Shown piece by piece: positions 17,301 to 25,351 of a stretch of DNA of 39,659 nt. The stretch is from Verrucomicrobiota bacterium. GTDB taxonomy: Bacteria > Verrucomicrobiota > Verrucomicrobiia > Opitutales > Opitutaceae. Where the stretch lies: contig CAUJJL010000028.1 of assembly GCA_963205455.1 (NCBI GenBank), forward strand, positions 1 through 39,659, read 5' to 3'. The translations under genes were made by a program, and so were the position numbers. The notes beneath the pieces are model-generated. The model saw only the letters and a list, made by a program, of their open reading frames with translations. It did no database searches and was not told the origin of the DNA. Each line of letters starts with the position of its first letter. Position 1 is the first letter of the stretch.

Positions 17301-17327
17301 TCAAGTTTACCCCTAGGGAACCGAAGT
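17301..17327 (+). promoter_or_regulatory. Candidate sigma-28 (FliA) promoter for cheD
   Basis: TCAAGTTT (17301-17308), 11 bp, then ACCGAAGT (17320-17327). The upstream element matches 7 of 8 positions of TAAAGTTT, the spacing is exact, and CCGA is conserved in the downstream element while its last three bases are not. It lies ~95 bp before cheD in a true intergenic region. Confidence 0.4.
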
Positions 17328-17377
17328 TATCGAGATGGACGATTCCGTCCCAATTTTTCTCATGGCCCCTGCCATTG

Positions 17378-17400
17378 CCTCGGGGCGAAATGACCCGAGG
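17378..17400 (+). other. Hairpin in the cheD leader
   Basis: CCTCGGG, a 9-nt loop, then CCCGAGG form a perfect 7-bp stem ending 21 nt before the cheD start. It lies immediately upstream of the ribosome site, so it could influence initiation. No T-run follows. Confidence 0.5.
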
Positions 17401-17421
17401 TGACGGGAGGGGAAAATATTC

Positions 17422-17943
17422 ATGTCCGGAGCCCCCGCCATCCCCGCACTTTTTGCACAACGCGTCGTCATCGGCGTGGGCGATCTCGCGGTTTCCAACA
17501 ATCCGCAAGTCACGCTGAGCACTTACGCGCTGGGTTCCTGTGTCGGTGTCATCGCCTATGACCCGGTAGTGAAGGCCGGCGGCATCCTGCACATCATGCT
17601 GCCCGACTCCCTCATTTCCCCCGACAAGGCCGCAAAACAGCCCGCGATGTTCGCTGACACTGGACTGCCGATTTTTTTCCGTTCGCTTTCCGGCATGAAG
17701 GTCGAACGCAGCCGGATGAGGGTCTTCCTTTCAGGTGGAGCAAGCGTGCTCAATGGAACCGATCCCTTCAAGATCGGCGAACGCAATGCTGCCTCCGTCC
17801 GGAAAATCCTCGACGTCTATCAGATCGCAATCTGCGGCGAGGACCTCGGAGGAAACGTGAATCGCACGGTCCACCTGGAACTCGCGTCCGGCTCCCTCAC
17901 CTTGAAGACGCCGGACAGGACCGAGCAGTATTCCCTGGCGTAA
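17422..17943 (+). CDS. cheD: Chemoreceptor glutamine deamidase CheD
   Basis: A 173-residue protein with the CheD fold and catalytic residues: Cys in LSTYALGSCVGVIAYDP, His in GGILHIMLPDS, and the conserved Gly/Ser/Thr segments MRVFLSGGASVLNG and FKIGERNAASVRKILD. It ends with NRTVHLELASGSLTLKTP. CheD deamidates receptor glutamines and in many bacteria interacts with CheC or CheX phosphatase; neither is visible here. A strong GGGAGGGG ribosome site precedes the ATG. It is followed after 9 nt by a hybrid kinase-like gene. Confidence 0.95.
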   Translation: MSGAPAIPALFAQRVVIGVGDLAVSNNPQVTLSTYALGSCVGVIAYDPVVKAGGILHIMLPDSLISPDKAAKQPAMFADTGLPIFFRSLSGMKVERSRMRVFLSGGASVLNGTDPFKIGERNAASVRKILDVYQIAICGEDLGGNVNRTVHLELASGSLTLKTPDRTEQYSLA

Positions 17944-17952
17944 GAAACAGTC

Positions 17953-20007
17953 ATGGCGACCTTCGCGCAAATCCTCCTTTCACTGGCTGCCATCGCTCTC
18001 CTTGCAGGTGCGGGCATCTGGTGCCGCGCGGCGCTCGCGCGACATTTCGCGGCTGTTCGCAAGGCCGCCCTGCTTTCGAGCCAGCTCCAGTTCCGGAACT
18101 ATCTCGACGATCTTCCCTGCGAATGCTGGGCAATCGACGAATCCGGCCGCTTCTGCCTCTTCAACCGGCTCGCAAGAACCCGGCGCGGCGACGGATGCCT
18201 CGGAAAGACACCCGCGGAATGCGAGCATCTCCGCACCCCGGAAACGCACCCGATCTGGGAAACAGCAATTCACAGGGCCATCGTCGGCGAACGTGTCACC
18301 TACCGGTACGTCACCCCGGAAACTGACGGAACGCGCCACTACGAGGCGGTGATCACGCCGATGCGCTCCGGCGAAAAGATCATCGGTGTCATCGGCCACC
18401 ATGTGGACATCACCGCCGAAGTCGCTGCTGAAACCGCCCGGTGCGCGGCGGAGAGAAATCTTGCCGTGCTTACAGCACAGTCACCGTCAGGATTCATCGA
18501 CTGGGATGGGGATTTCCGCATACGCACTTGGAATCCGGCAGCCGAGGCGATCTTCGGCATTCCCGCTTCGGAAGCGATCGGGCAAAACGGCATCGATCTG
18601 CTGTTCCCCGTCAACGAACGCACCGCCGTGGAGGCCGCATGGCGCGAGGCGCAGCTCGATCGGAGCGCCCACCGCATGCATCACGCGCACAACCGGCGCG
18701 ACGGCAGCCGCAGGATGTGTGAATGGGTCCACACCGCATCAGTCGATTCCAAGGGAACGCTCACAGGCATGACCTCCTTCGTCGAGGATATCACTGTGCG
18801 CGGGGATCTGGAGGCCCAGTTGAGAAACATCCAGCGACTCGATTCGATGGGACAACTCGCCTGCGGCCTCGCCCAGGAGTTGAATCATCTCTTCACACCC
18901 GCGATCATCCATCTCGATCTTCTTGAAAATGCCCACCGCGAATTCCCCGGGCTCAGGGAGCAGGTCAAGCCCGTGAGGGAAGCGGTCACCCAGGCCATCG
19001 CTCTCGGTCAGCGAATCCTAGCGCTGGGTCGCAACAACGATACCGAACCCACGGTCTGGCAGCCGCTGAACCCCCACGTGCGGGACACGGTGGAGCTCCT
19101 TCGTCGCACGCTGGACTCCCGCCTGCGCGTCATTGTCCTGCTTTCCCCCGATCTTCCACCTCTGCCTTTGCAACCGACCCTGATCACCCAGATCGTGATC
19201 AATCTGCTGGGCAATGCCCGCGACGCGCTGCTCGAAAGGCTCGCCAAGGCCCCCTCACGCGACTGGAAGCCCATCATACGCGTGAGTACCTCGACCCTCA
19301 TGGCGACAGACCGGAGCGCCATAAGTGGGCAATCGCAGGGTCTGCCCCGCCTCTGTCAGTGTATCGAAATCAGCGATACCGGCTCAGGCATGTCCGAGGC
19401 CGTGCAGCAGCGGATCTTCGAACCCTTCTTCAGCACAAAGGCATCCGGCCGCGGCACCGGACTCGGACTGCCAATCACCCGCAAGGGCGTGCAGGCTCTC
19501 GGAGGCTGGATCGAGTTTGAAAGCACGCCGGGTGAAGGCACAACATTCCGCGTGTATCTGCCGAGCCCCAGGCCCATGGCCGCACCCCAGCTCAACTCTC
19601 CCGCCCCCGCAATTGAGGCCGCAGGCCCTGGCCGCCATATTCTGCTCGCCGAAGACGACGAGATGGTGGCAAGCGCATTGACGATCGGACTCCAGCGCTC
19701 CGGACATCGTGTGACCGCTGCCGCCGACGGCGCCGCCGCTCTCGCATTGATCCGTCTCGAACCCACCGGATACGACCTTGTCGTCACGGACCTGAACATG
19801 CCCAACCTAGGCGGCCGCGATCTGCTCGCAGCGCTTGCACGTGACGGCATAGCCGTGCCTGTCGTGGTTCTGAGCGGATACATCACCACCGCCATTCTCG
19901 AAGAACTCCGAAGCCTCGGCGCGGCCGAGGTCCTGCGCAAACCGATACGTGTCTGCGAACTGCTCACCGCCATCCGGCGCAACAGTACGCCTCTGGCCAC
20001 GACCTGA
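17953..20007 (+). CDS. Membrane-anchored PAS-PAS hybrid histidine-kinase-like protein with Gln in the H-box and an intact receiver
   Basis: A 684-residue protein. One N-terminal membrane span (residues ~4-22) is followed by two PAS-type domains (~50-160, ending GVIGHHVDITAEV; ~170-290, ending MTSFVEDITVRGDLE). The H-box reads MGQLACGLAQELNHLFTPAI, where GLAHDFNN is usual: Q308 stands at the phospho-acceptor position. The nearest His is H312, four residues on. The ATPase domain has N-box NLLGNARDAL, G1 DTGSGM, F-box IFEPFFSTK and G2 GRGTGLGL. The C-terminal receiver (~560-680) is intact with ILLAEDDEM, D613 in VVTDLNMPNLGG and a conserved Lys in LRKPI. It sits 9 nt after cheD. The output target is unknown. 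Confidence 0.85.
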   Translation: MATFAQILLSLAAIALLAGAGIWCRAALARHFAAVRKAALLSSQLQFRNYLDDLPCECWAIDESGRFCLFNRLARTRRGDGCLGKTPAECEHLRTPETHPIWETAIHRAIVGERVTYRYVTPETDGTRHYEAVITPMRSGEKIIGVIGHHVDITAEVAAETARCAAERNLAVLTAQSPSGFIDWDGDFRIRTWNPAAEAIFGIPASEAIGQNGIDLLFPVNERTAVEAAWREAQLDRSAHRMHHAHNRRDGSRRMCEWVHTASVDSKGTLTGMTSFVEDITVRGDLEAQLRNIQRLDSMGQLACGLAQELNHLFTPAIIHLDLLENAHREFPGLREQVKPVREAVTQAIALGQRILALGRNNDTEPTVWQPLNPHVRDTVELLRRTLDSRLRVIVLLSPDLPPLPLQPTLITQIVINLLGNARDALLERLAKAPSRDWKPIIRVSTSTLMATDRSAISGQSQGLPRLCQCIEISDTGSGMSEAVQQRIFEPFFSTKASGRGTGLGLPITRKGVQALGGWIEFESTPGEGTTFRVYLPSPRPMAAPQLNSPAPAIEAAGPGRHILLAEDDEMVASALTIGLQRSGHRVTAAADGAAALALIRLEPTGYDLVVTDLNMPNLGGRDLLAALARDGIAVPVVVLSGYITTAILEELRSLGAAEVLRKPIRVCELLTAIRRNSTPLATT

Positions 20008-20331
20008 ACCGGACCTGCTTGAGGCTGATCGGCTCCTGAGGCTTGTGGCCTGGTGGCCTGGTGGGATGCCGACGGGCGCGCTCTCTGGCGCCAGCGTTCG
20101 GGCCCAACCCACGGGATGGTGGCCGCATGTTCGCAAACATGAGGTGAAGGCCCTACGGCATCGGCCTACAAAAAACCGGCCGGATGCGGACACCCGGCCG
20201 GTTAGCCACACAAACACACACTATGAAACAACCTGCAGGGATGATCCGGGTCCTGAACCGGAGTCCCGTCGGTTATCCCTTTGATCGACCAAAGCCCCTC
20301 GCACTTGAGCCAGGCTCTGCCGTTTCGGGCA
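20008..20331. other. Convergent intergenic region with one terminator
   Basis: About 324 bp between two convergent genes. It holds a strong hairpin terminator (20170-20203) serving the minus strand and a short tandem repeat TGGCCTGG (two copies near 20047-20060). No coding signal is seen. Confidence 0.7.
20170..20203 (-). terminator. Intrinsic terminator of the cheA-HDOD operon
   Basis: AACCGGCCGG (20174-20183), a 10-nt loop, then CCGGCCGGTT (20194-20203) form a perfect 10-bp stem. On the minus strand it is followed by an unbroken T-run of 6, so it terminates the HDOD gene. On the plus strand no T-run follows. Confidence 0.85.
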
Positions 20332-21201
20332 TCAAAACTTGAGCATGCCGTGGAGCAGATTCTCACGGAGCAGCCTGCTCGAACGCGCAAGCACGTCAGG
20401 CAGCGCGGACTCCAGCACGGCTGCGCTGTATCCCCACTCGATCAACAATCCCGAATGCAGCTCAAACAGGAACCCGTCCTCGGCCACTCCCGCACCCAGC
20501 GAGGCGGCGAGGTACTTGGCGGCATGCACATTCACGAGCAGCGGCATCATCTCCGCCGGAGCCGAGTGTGTCGGGGGGTTGAAGGACGCCACGCAAACCA
20601 GGCGCTCCGGGAAGTTCCATTTCCTGAGGAGCGTCGATCCCACCTCGGCGTGGTTGAATCCGAGGATCGCTTTCTCCGACGCAAGCCAGACACAGCGGTT
20701 TGCCTGCTGATGCGCACGGATCCGCGTGAAGTAGTCACTGCACGAATACGCCACGGCCAGTTTGCCCACCTCGTGGACTAGTCCCGCAGTGTAGGCGGTG
20801 CGCGGTTCCACGCCGCCGACTTTCTCCGCGAGGCACTCCGCGGCGACCGCCGTCACCAGCGCCAGGCGACAGAAGTCCCCCGCTTCCCAGCGATAACCAT
20901 CCGTATCCAGTGTCATCCAACGGCCGGCGAGCGACAGCGCCGCCAGCCTGAAAATCTCCTTCAATCCCAATCGCTGGAGCGCCTCCTCCAGGCTCTCCAC
21001 GCGATTGCCGCCCGCTGCAAAGTAGGCTGAATTCGCCAGCCGCAGCGTCGAACTGGCCAGGACGGGATCCAGGCGGATGACCTTCTCAAGCTCCTCGATG
21101 GATACATCCTCCTTTTCGATCACTTCGATGATGCGGGGAAGCAGCACCGGTGAACACGGCAGCCGGAGCGCCTTCTGACAGACTTCATCAATGGTGATCA
21201 T
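20332..21201 (-). CDS. HDOD domain protein
   Basis: A 289-residue protein with the HDOD domain: LPRIIEVIEKEDVSIEELEK followed by VIRLDPVLASSTLRLANSAY, then ESLEEALQRLGLKEIFRLAA, TAGLVHEVGKLAVAY (the HD-like motif with His-Glu), and NHAEVGSTLLRKWNFPE. HDOD proteins are signalling outputs related to HD domains, without proven hydrolase activity, and are often linked to motility and two-component systems. It follows cheA by 23 nt in the same direction and ends before a strong terminator, so cheA and this gene form an operon. It could receive or relay chemotaxis signals; this is inference from position. Confidence 0.88.
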   Translation of the reverse strand: MITIDEVCQKALRLPCSPVLLPRIIEVIEKEDVSIEELEKVIRLDPVLASSTLRLANSAYFAAGGNRVESLEEALQRLGLKEIFRLAALSLAGRWMTLDTDGYRWEAGDFCRLALVTAVAAECLAEKVGGVEPRTAYTAGLVHEVGKLAVAYSCSDYFTRIRAHQQANRCVWLASEKAILGFNHAEVGSTLLRKWNFPERLVCVASFNPPTHSAPAEMMPLLVNVHAAKYLAASLGAGVAEDGFLFELHSGLLIEWGYSAAVLESALPDVLARSSRLLRENLLHGMLKF

Positions 21202-21224
21202 GGGCGGGTATTTTGGAAATTGAC

Positions 21225-23288
21225 TCAGGCAGCGACAAGAGCGTCCGGGTTCAGAATGAGCGCGACCTGTCCATCACCCAGGATTGCTCCCCCGGTGATT
21301 CCAGGAAGTCGCGAAAGGTATCCTCCGAGGTCCTTGATGACCACTTCCTGCTTGCTGATCATTTCATCGACGAGCAGCGCCATGGTCTGATCCGACGTTT
21401 TCACGAGGAGGAGGATACCCTTCGTGGGATCCTCGACCGCCCCTGGGATTTGAAATGTTCGGTGAAGCCGGTGCACTGGAAGGATCCGTCCGCGATTGTC
21501 GAGCACCTCACCGCGCCCCTGCACGGTCGAGATCACACCGGCATCCGGGCGGACCGCCATCTGCACAGTTGCACTGGGAAGAATGAATCGATCCGCGCCA
21601 ACCCGGACCACCACTCCGTCTATGATGGCCATTGTCAAAGGAAGCGTGATCCTGAAAGTTGTGCCCATTCCTGGCGACGTCTCGATTCTCACGGAGCCGC
21701 GCAGGTTGATGATGTTGCGACGGACAACGTCCATGCCCACCCCGCGACCCGAAAGCGATGTGACCGCCTCGGCGGTCGAGAATCCCGATGCAAAGATCAA
21801 ATTGAGCTTCTCTTCCCGGGACATCACCGCATTCGGCGGGATAACGCCCTTTTCCACCGCCTTCGCAAACACAACCTCCGGATCAATGCCCTGGCCGTCG
21901 TCGCTGAGGTCGATGCGCACGTGTGAACCTTCCTGCGATGCCCTCAGGACAATCATTCCACTCTCCGGCTTGCCCGAGGCAACACGCTCCTCCGGTGATT
22001 CAATCCCATGATCGATGGCATTCCTGATCATGTGCACGAGCGGATCCGCCATATCCTCCACCACCGAGCGGTCGATCTCGATGTCCGCGCCAATCGCCTG
22101 GAACGAACACCTCCTGTTTGCCTGCCTCGTCAGATCCCGCACAAGGCGTCCCATTTTCTGGAACAACGGTCTTATGGGAACCATCCGAAGCGCCATCGCG
22201 TGATTCTGCAACCCCCGGGTTATGCGCCCGAGCCGGGCAATAGTCTGCTGGAGGTCCGGGCTCTCTCCAATCAATGCGCGCGACGCCTCCACGACCTGCG
22301 TCTGGGCAATCACCAGTTCTCCCACCGCCTCCATCATTGTATCCAGTTTTTCAGTACTGATACGGATCGTGCGTGGCGCTCCTTGATCACCGTCGGCGCC
22401 GGTCACTTTATCAGCATTCCCCGGTCGGGCGGCCGGGTCCTTCTGGATCGAAACCGCTCCTTCCTGGCGTCGCTCAGCGAGCCGCCTTACCGATGCGATC
22501 AGGTGTTCGACGGGAACAATCTCCTCCGGCGGATCACCCTTTTCGAGCGCGATTCCGACCTGCCTCACCAGGCGCTGCATGGCATCGCGACAATGGAGAA
22601 TCGTCGTTATGATTTCCGGCGTGAGGGTCAGCGAACCGGCTCTCGCGCTGTCGAGAAGTGACTCAACCTCGTGGGAAAGACCCTGCAGCGGGGCGAGGTG
22701 AAGAAAGCCCGAAACACCCTTGATGGTATGAAACGAACGGAACATCCGGTCGAGCGCCTCGCGGTTCCTCGGCCCCTCATCCAGCATCAGCAACGACGAC
22801 TCAATCTGATGCAGATGGTCGAGCGCCTCAGCGTGAAATTCCTCAAGAAGATCGCGGTTCTCGGTGAGATCAACGACGAGCAGGCGATCCAAGGTCACGG
22901 GCTCTGCCCGGCCTTCTCCACCGAAACACAAGCGCTCGGATTTCTCCTTGGTACCGCGGGCCGGGCCACCTTCCAGAACCGGCGCCTCCGTGCCTGCGCG
23001 CACCGCAGCCATCGCACCCGGCAGCCATTCAATCAAGTTTCCCAATGAGGCGAGCGATACCTCGTCGAACGGTTGCGCCCCATCGAGCAGGTGGTCCAAT
23101 GTCGCACGCGTCCGCAGGACCTGCTGCGCAACGGAAGGAACCGCGCCCAATGCATCCGCGATTTCGGAAAGCAGGCTGTACGACGGGATCAATCCATCGT
23201 CGCGGCCCGGCCGGGCGAGCACGAATTCACCCGCGAGGCGGTTGACCGCCTCGTCAACGGTTGCGAAGGTGGAGGAAGAGAGCGACAT
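21225..23288 (-). CDS. cheA: Chemotaxis histidine kinase CheA (no P2 domain, N-terminal extension)
   Basis: A 687-residue protein. Residues 1-~135 are an unrecognised helical extension. The HPt domain follows with phospho-acceptor H187 (MFRSFHTIKGVSGFL). A linker of ~60 residues separates it from the dimerisation helices (STEKLDTMMEAVGELVIAQT), so the usual CheY-binding P2 domain appears missing. The kinase core has PLVHMIRNAIDHGIE, DDGQGID and SGRGVGMDVVRRNI. The C-terminal CheW-like domain ends with DQTMALLVDEMISKQEVVIK and GGAILGDGQVALILNPDALV. CheA phosphorylates CheB and a CheY that is not encoded in this window. It is divergent from cheW and followed by the HDOD gene. Confidence 0.96.
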   Translation of the reverse strand: MSLSSSTFATVDEAVNRLAGEFVLARPGRDDGLIPSYSLLSEIADALGAVPSVAQQVLRTRATLDHLLDGAQPFDEVSLASLGNLIEWLPGAMAAVRAGTEAPVLEGGPARGTKEKSERLCFGGEGRAEPVTLDRLLVVDLTENRDLLEEFHAEALDHLHQIESSLLMLDEGPRNREALDRMFRSFHTIKGVSGFLHLAPLQGLSHEVESLLDSARAGSLTLTPEIITTILHCRDAMQRLVRQVGIALEKGDPPEEIVPVEHLIASVRRLAERRQEGAVSIQKDPAARPGNADKVTGADGDQGAPRTIRISTEKLDTMMEAVGELVIAQTQVVEASRALIGESPDLQQTIARLGRITRGLQNHAMALRMVPIRPLFQKMGRLVRDLTRQANRRCSFQAIGADIEIDRSVVEDMADPLVHMIRNAIDHGIESPEERVASGKPESGMIVLRASQEGSHVRIDLSDDGQGIDPEVVFAKAVEKGVIPPNAVMSREEKLNLIFASGFSTAEAVTSLSGRGVGMDVVRRNIINLRGSVRIETSPGMGTTFRITLPLTMAIIDGVVVRVGADRFILPSATVQMAVRPDAGVISTVQGRGEVLDNRGRILPVHRLHRTFQIPGAVEDPTKGILLLVKTSDQTMALLVDEMISKQEVVIKDLGGYLSRLPGITGGAILGDGQVALILNPDALVAA

Positions 23289-23373
23289 GGCCCGGCGAGG
23301 TGGCGGGGAGCCCCTAACCCATGATCGGATCCGAAACGGCCAAACCTAAGCGCTATCCTTGTACGCTTTCCGC

Positions 23374-23401
23374 TAAAGAAAGCCTCCCGGTGCGCCGAAA
23401 C
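23374..23401 (+). promoter_or_regulatory. Candidate sigma-28 (FliA) promoter for cheW
   Basis: TAAA (23374-23377), 16 bp, then GCCGAAAC (23394-23401). This compares with TAAA-N15-GCCGATAA: the upstream part is exact, 6 of 8 downstream bases match, and spacing is one base long. Transcription would begin around 23408, after the first possible cheW ATG (23403), which favours the ATG at 23451. Confidence 0.4.
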
Positions 23402-23450
23402 GATGGATTGGGCAATACCGCCCGACCGACCCGATGCATTTCCCGTCCGG

Positions 23451-23951
23451 ATGAGCACGCATTCTCCCGTCACCCGCGTTCCTTCACAGGTCACCGGCAA
23501 GTACCTCACAATCACGCTGGACAACGAATCCTACGGCATCGCCGTGATGAAGGTGCGCGAGATCATCCGCATGCAGAAGATCACGCCGGTTCCGCGCATG
23601 CCGGAGCATGTCAAAGGCGTGCTGAACCTCCGAGGACGTGTCATTCCCGTGGTGGATCTTCGTCTGAAATTCGGCCTCAGGGCAGCGTCCGGCGACACCA
23701 CCTGCATCGTGGTCGTTCAGGTCAAACTGTCGGCGATGCAGTCGGTGCAAATGGGACTGATCGTCGATGGGGTCGAGGAAGTGGTGAGCCTTTCCTCGAC
23801 CGAGATCGAACCGATTCCCGACTTTGGATTCAGCATCGACGCCACCTGCCTGATCGGGCTCGCCAAGGTCAAGGGCCAGGTCAAGACGCTCCTCGATATC
23901 GAACGCGTCCTGGTTCCGGAAACCGCAGACGCTCAGGCCTGGAGAGTCTAG
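23451..23951 (+). CDS. cheW: Chemotaxis coupling protein CheW
   Basis: A 166-residue protein from the ATG at 23451 (MSTHSPVTRVPSQVTGKYLT). An in-frame ATG at 23403 would add 16 residues, but a sigma-28-like element overlaps that site and the extension is not CheW-like. Motifs are ITLDNESYGIAVMKVREIIR, PRMPEHVKGVLNLRGRVIPV followed by VDLRLKFGL, MGLIVDGVEEVVSL and FSIDATCLIGLAKVKGQVKT. CheW bridges receptors and CheA. It is transcribed divergently from cheA across a ~115-160 bp gap. A short GC hairpin follows its stop. Confidence 0.95.
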   Translation: MSTHSPVTRVPSQVTGKYLTITLDNESYGIAVMKVREIIRMQKITPVPRMPEHVKGVLNLRGRVIPVVDLRLKFGLRAASGDTTCIVVVQVKLSAMQSVQMGLIVDGVEEVVSLSSTEIEPIPDFGFSIDATCLIGLAKVKGQVKTLLDIERVLVPETADAQAWRV

Positions 23952-23972
23952 GCCACCAGCCGGATGAGGCGA

Positions 23973-23996
23973 CGCGGGACAGTTCGACTGTCCGCG
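23973..23996 (+). terminator. Possible terminator hairpin after cheW
   Basis: CGCGGGACAG, loop TTCGA, then CTGTCCGCG form a stem with one bulged G starting 22 nt after the cheW stop. Only a weak T-run (GTTTCC) follows, so termination is uncertain. Confidence 0.35.
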
Positions 23997-24072
23997 TGCG
24001 TTTCCGCCAAAGTAGGCTCCCTCCCAGGGAATTGCCTTCCCGGCTCCGGCGGAATGACTCAAAGATGGACTC

Positions 24073-25167
24073 ATGCGAATTCTGATAACCGGCGTCTGCG
24101 GCTTTGTGGGCAGCACCCTCGCGAAGAGCCTCTCGGAATCCGGTGCGGGGCACACCCTCATCGGTCTCGACAACTTCATCCGCCCGGGAAGCGAAACCAA
24201 CCGCGCCGAATTGCGGCGCGCAGGGGTGAAATTGTTCCATGGAGACCTGCGTGCCGCCAGCGATCTGGAGCCACTTCCGGCCGTCGACTGGGTGATCGAC
24301 GCCGCGGCAAATCCCAGCGTGCTGGCCGGCGTCGATGGGAAAACGAGTTCGCGTCAGCTCGTGGAGCACAACCTCGGCGGAACCATCAACATGCTGGAAT
24401 TCTGCAAGCAGCATCGCGCCGGATTCACGCTGCTCAGCACGAGCCGTGTCTATTCCATTGCAAGGCTATCATCGCTGCCGGTCGTTCCCGTCGACTCCGC
24501 CTTTCAGCTCGTGGCCGACGGCGCGTGTCAGGGAACAACGCAGAAGCTGCCCGAGGGCGTGACCCGCCTCGGAATCAACGAGGCCTTTTCCACCCAGGCT
24601 CCCGTGTCGCTCTACGGCGCCACCAAACTTGCAAGCGAAGCTCTCGCCCTGGAATACGGAGCGGCGTTCAATCTCCCGGTGTTTGTCAATCGTTGCGGCG
24701 TGCTCGCAGGAGCCGGGCAATTCGGCCGGGCCGACCAGGGGATATTTGCATACTGGATCAATAGCTATCTGCGTCGACGGCCCTTGAAATACATCGGATT
24801 CGGCGGACAAGGCCACCAGGTCCGCGACTGCCTCCATCCCCGCGATCTTGTCACGCTGCTGGAGCGGCAATTCAAGGCACCCTCGGTCAGCACAGGCGAC
24901 CGCACCATCAACGTATCCGGAGGCATCGAATCCGCCCGATCCCTTCGCCAACTCAGCGCCTGGTGTGAGTCGCGCTTCGGCGGGCACACAATCGGGGTGG
25001 ATGCCTCGCCGCGCCCGTTTGACCTGCCCTGGGTTGTTCTCGATTCGACGCGGGCTGAAAATGTGTGGGGGTGGAGCCCGCAGACCCGGGTGGAGACGAT
25101 TCTGGACGAAATTGCCCATCACGCGGAAAGCCATCCCGAATGGCTCGATCTCTCGGCACCGTTCTAG
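24073..25167 (+). CDS. NAD-dependent epimerase/dehydratase (extended SDR, nucleotide-sugar type)
   Basis: A 364-residue extended short-chain dehydrogenase. The N-terminal Rossmann motif is MRILITGVCGFVGSTLAKSL, followed by acidic D52-type cofactor recognition (LIGLDNF). The catalytic region has LLSTSRVYS and YGATKLASEALALEYG, giving Ser/Thr and Tyr-x3-Lys. Later stretches (FVNRCGVLAGAGQFGRADQG, YIGFGGQGHQVRDCLHPRDL) are characteristic of CDP-paratose 2-epimerase/CDP-tyvelose-type and related NDP-sugar epimerases. It probably makes a sugar for a surface polysaccharide or for flagellin glycosylation, but the substrate cannot be fixed. It lies alone between cheW and the receptor gene, on the same strand. 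Confidence 0.85.
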   Translation: MRILITGVCGFVGSTLAKSLSESGAGHTLIGLDNFIRPGSETNRAELRRAGVKLFHGDLRAASDLEPLPAVDWVIDAAANPSVLAGVDGKTSSRQLVEHNLGGTINMLEFCKQHRAGFTLLSTSRVYSIARLSSLPVVPVDSAFQLVADGACQGTTQKLPEGVTRLGINEAFSTQAPVSLYGATKLASEALALEYGAAFNLPVFVNRCGVLAGAGQFGRADQGIFAYWINSYLRRRPLKYIGFGGQGHQVRDCLHPRDLVTLLERQFKAPSVSTGDRTINVSGGIESARSLRQLSAWCESRFGGHTIGVDASPRPFDLPWVVLDSTRAENVWGWSPQTRVETILDEIAHHAESHPEWLDLSAPF

Positions 25168-25351
25168 CGCAGGAGCCGCCCATCCCATGCCAGCACCTTC
25201 GCAAATTAACTGTAAGGTTCAGTCCGAATTGCTCCGAAGCCGTTACGCGAATGGAAAAGTCACGCCTCGCACCAATTCGAGGTTTGGCAAATGCCCCCAA
25301 GCCGTATCACGTAGCAGTGATCGCAAGTTCGTGCACGATACTTTCAAACCG

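Larger units (their letters stand above)
17204..17421. other. Leader region upstream of cheD
   Basis: About 218 bp without a gene. It contains a sigma-28-like match (17301-17327) and a perfect 7-bp hairpin CCTCGGG/CCCGAGG (17378-17400). A strong ribosome site GGGAGGGG follows just before the cheD ATG. The hairpin has no following T-run, so it is more likely a leader structure than a terminator. Confidence 0.6.

Noticed and set aside
17363..17379. TGGCCCCTGCCATTGC before cheD as a sigma-54 promoter
   Set aside because: The GG to GC spacing is 13 instead of 12, which sigma-54 does not tolerate well; a sigma-28-like site fits the gap better.
24848..25351. N-terminal extension of the TonB-dependent receptor frame
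   Set aside because: It overlaps the epimerase gene in another frame and the signal peptide begins only at 25352.
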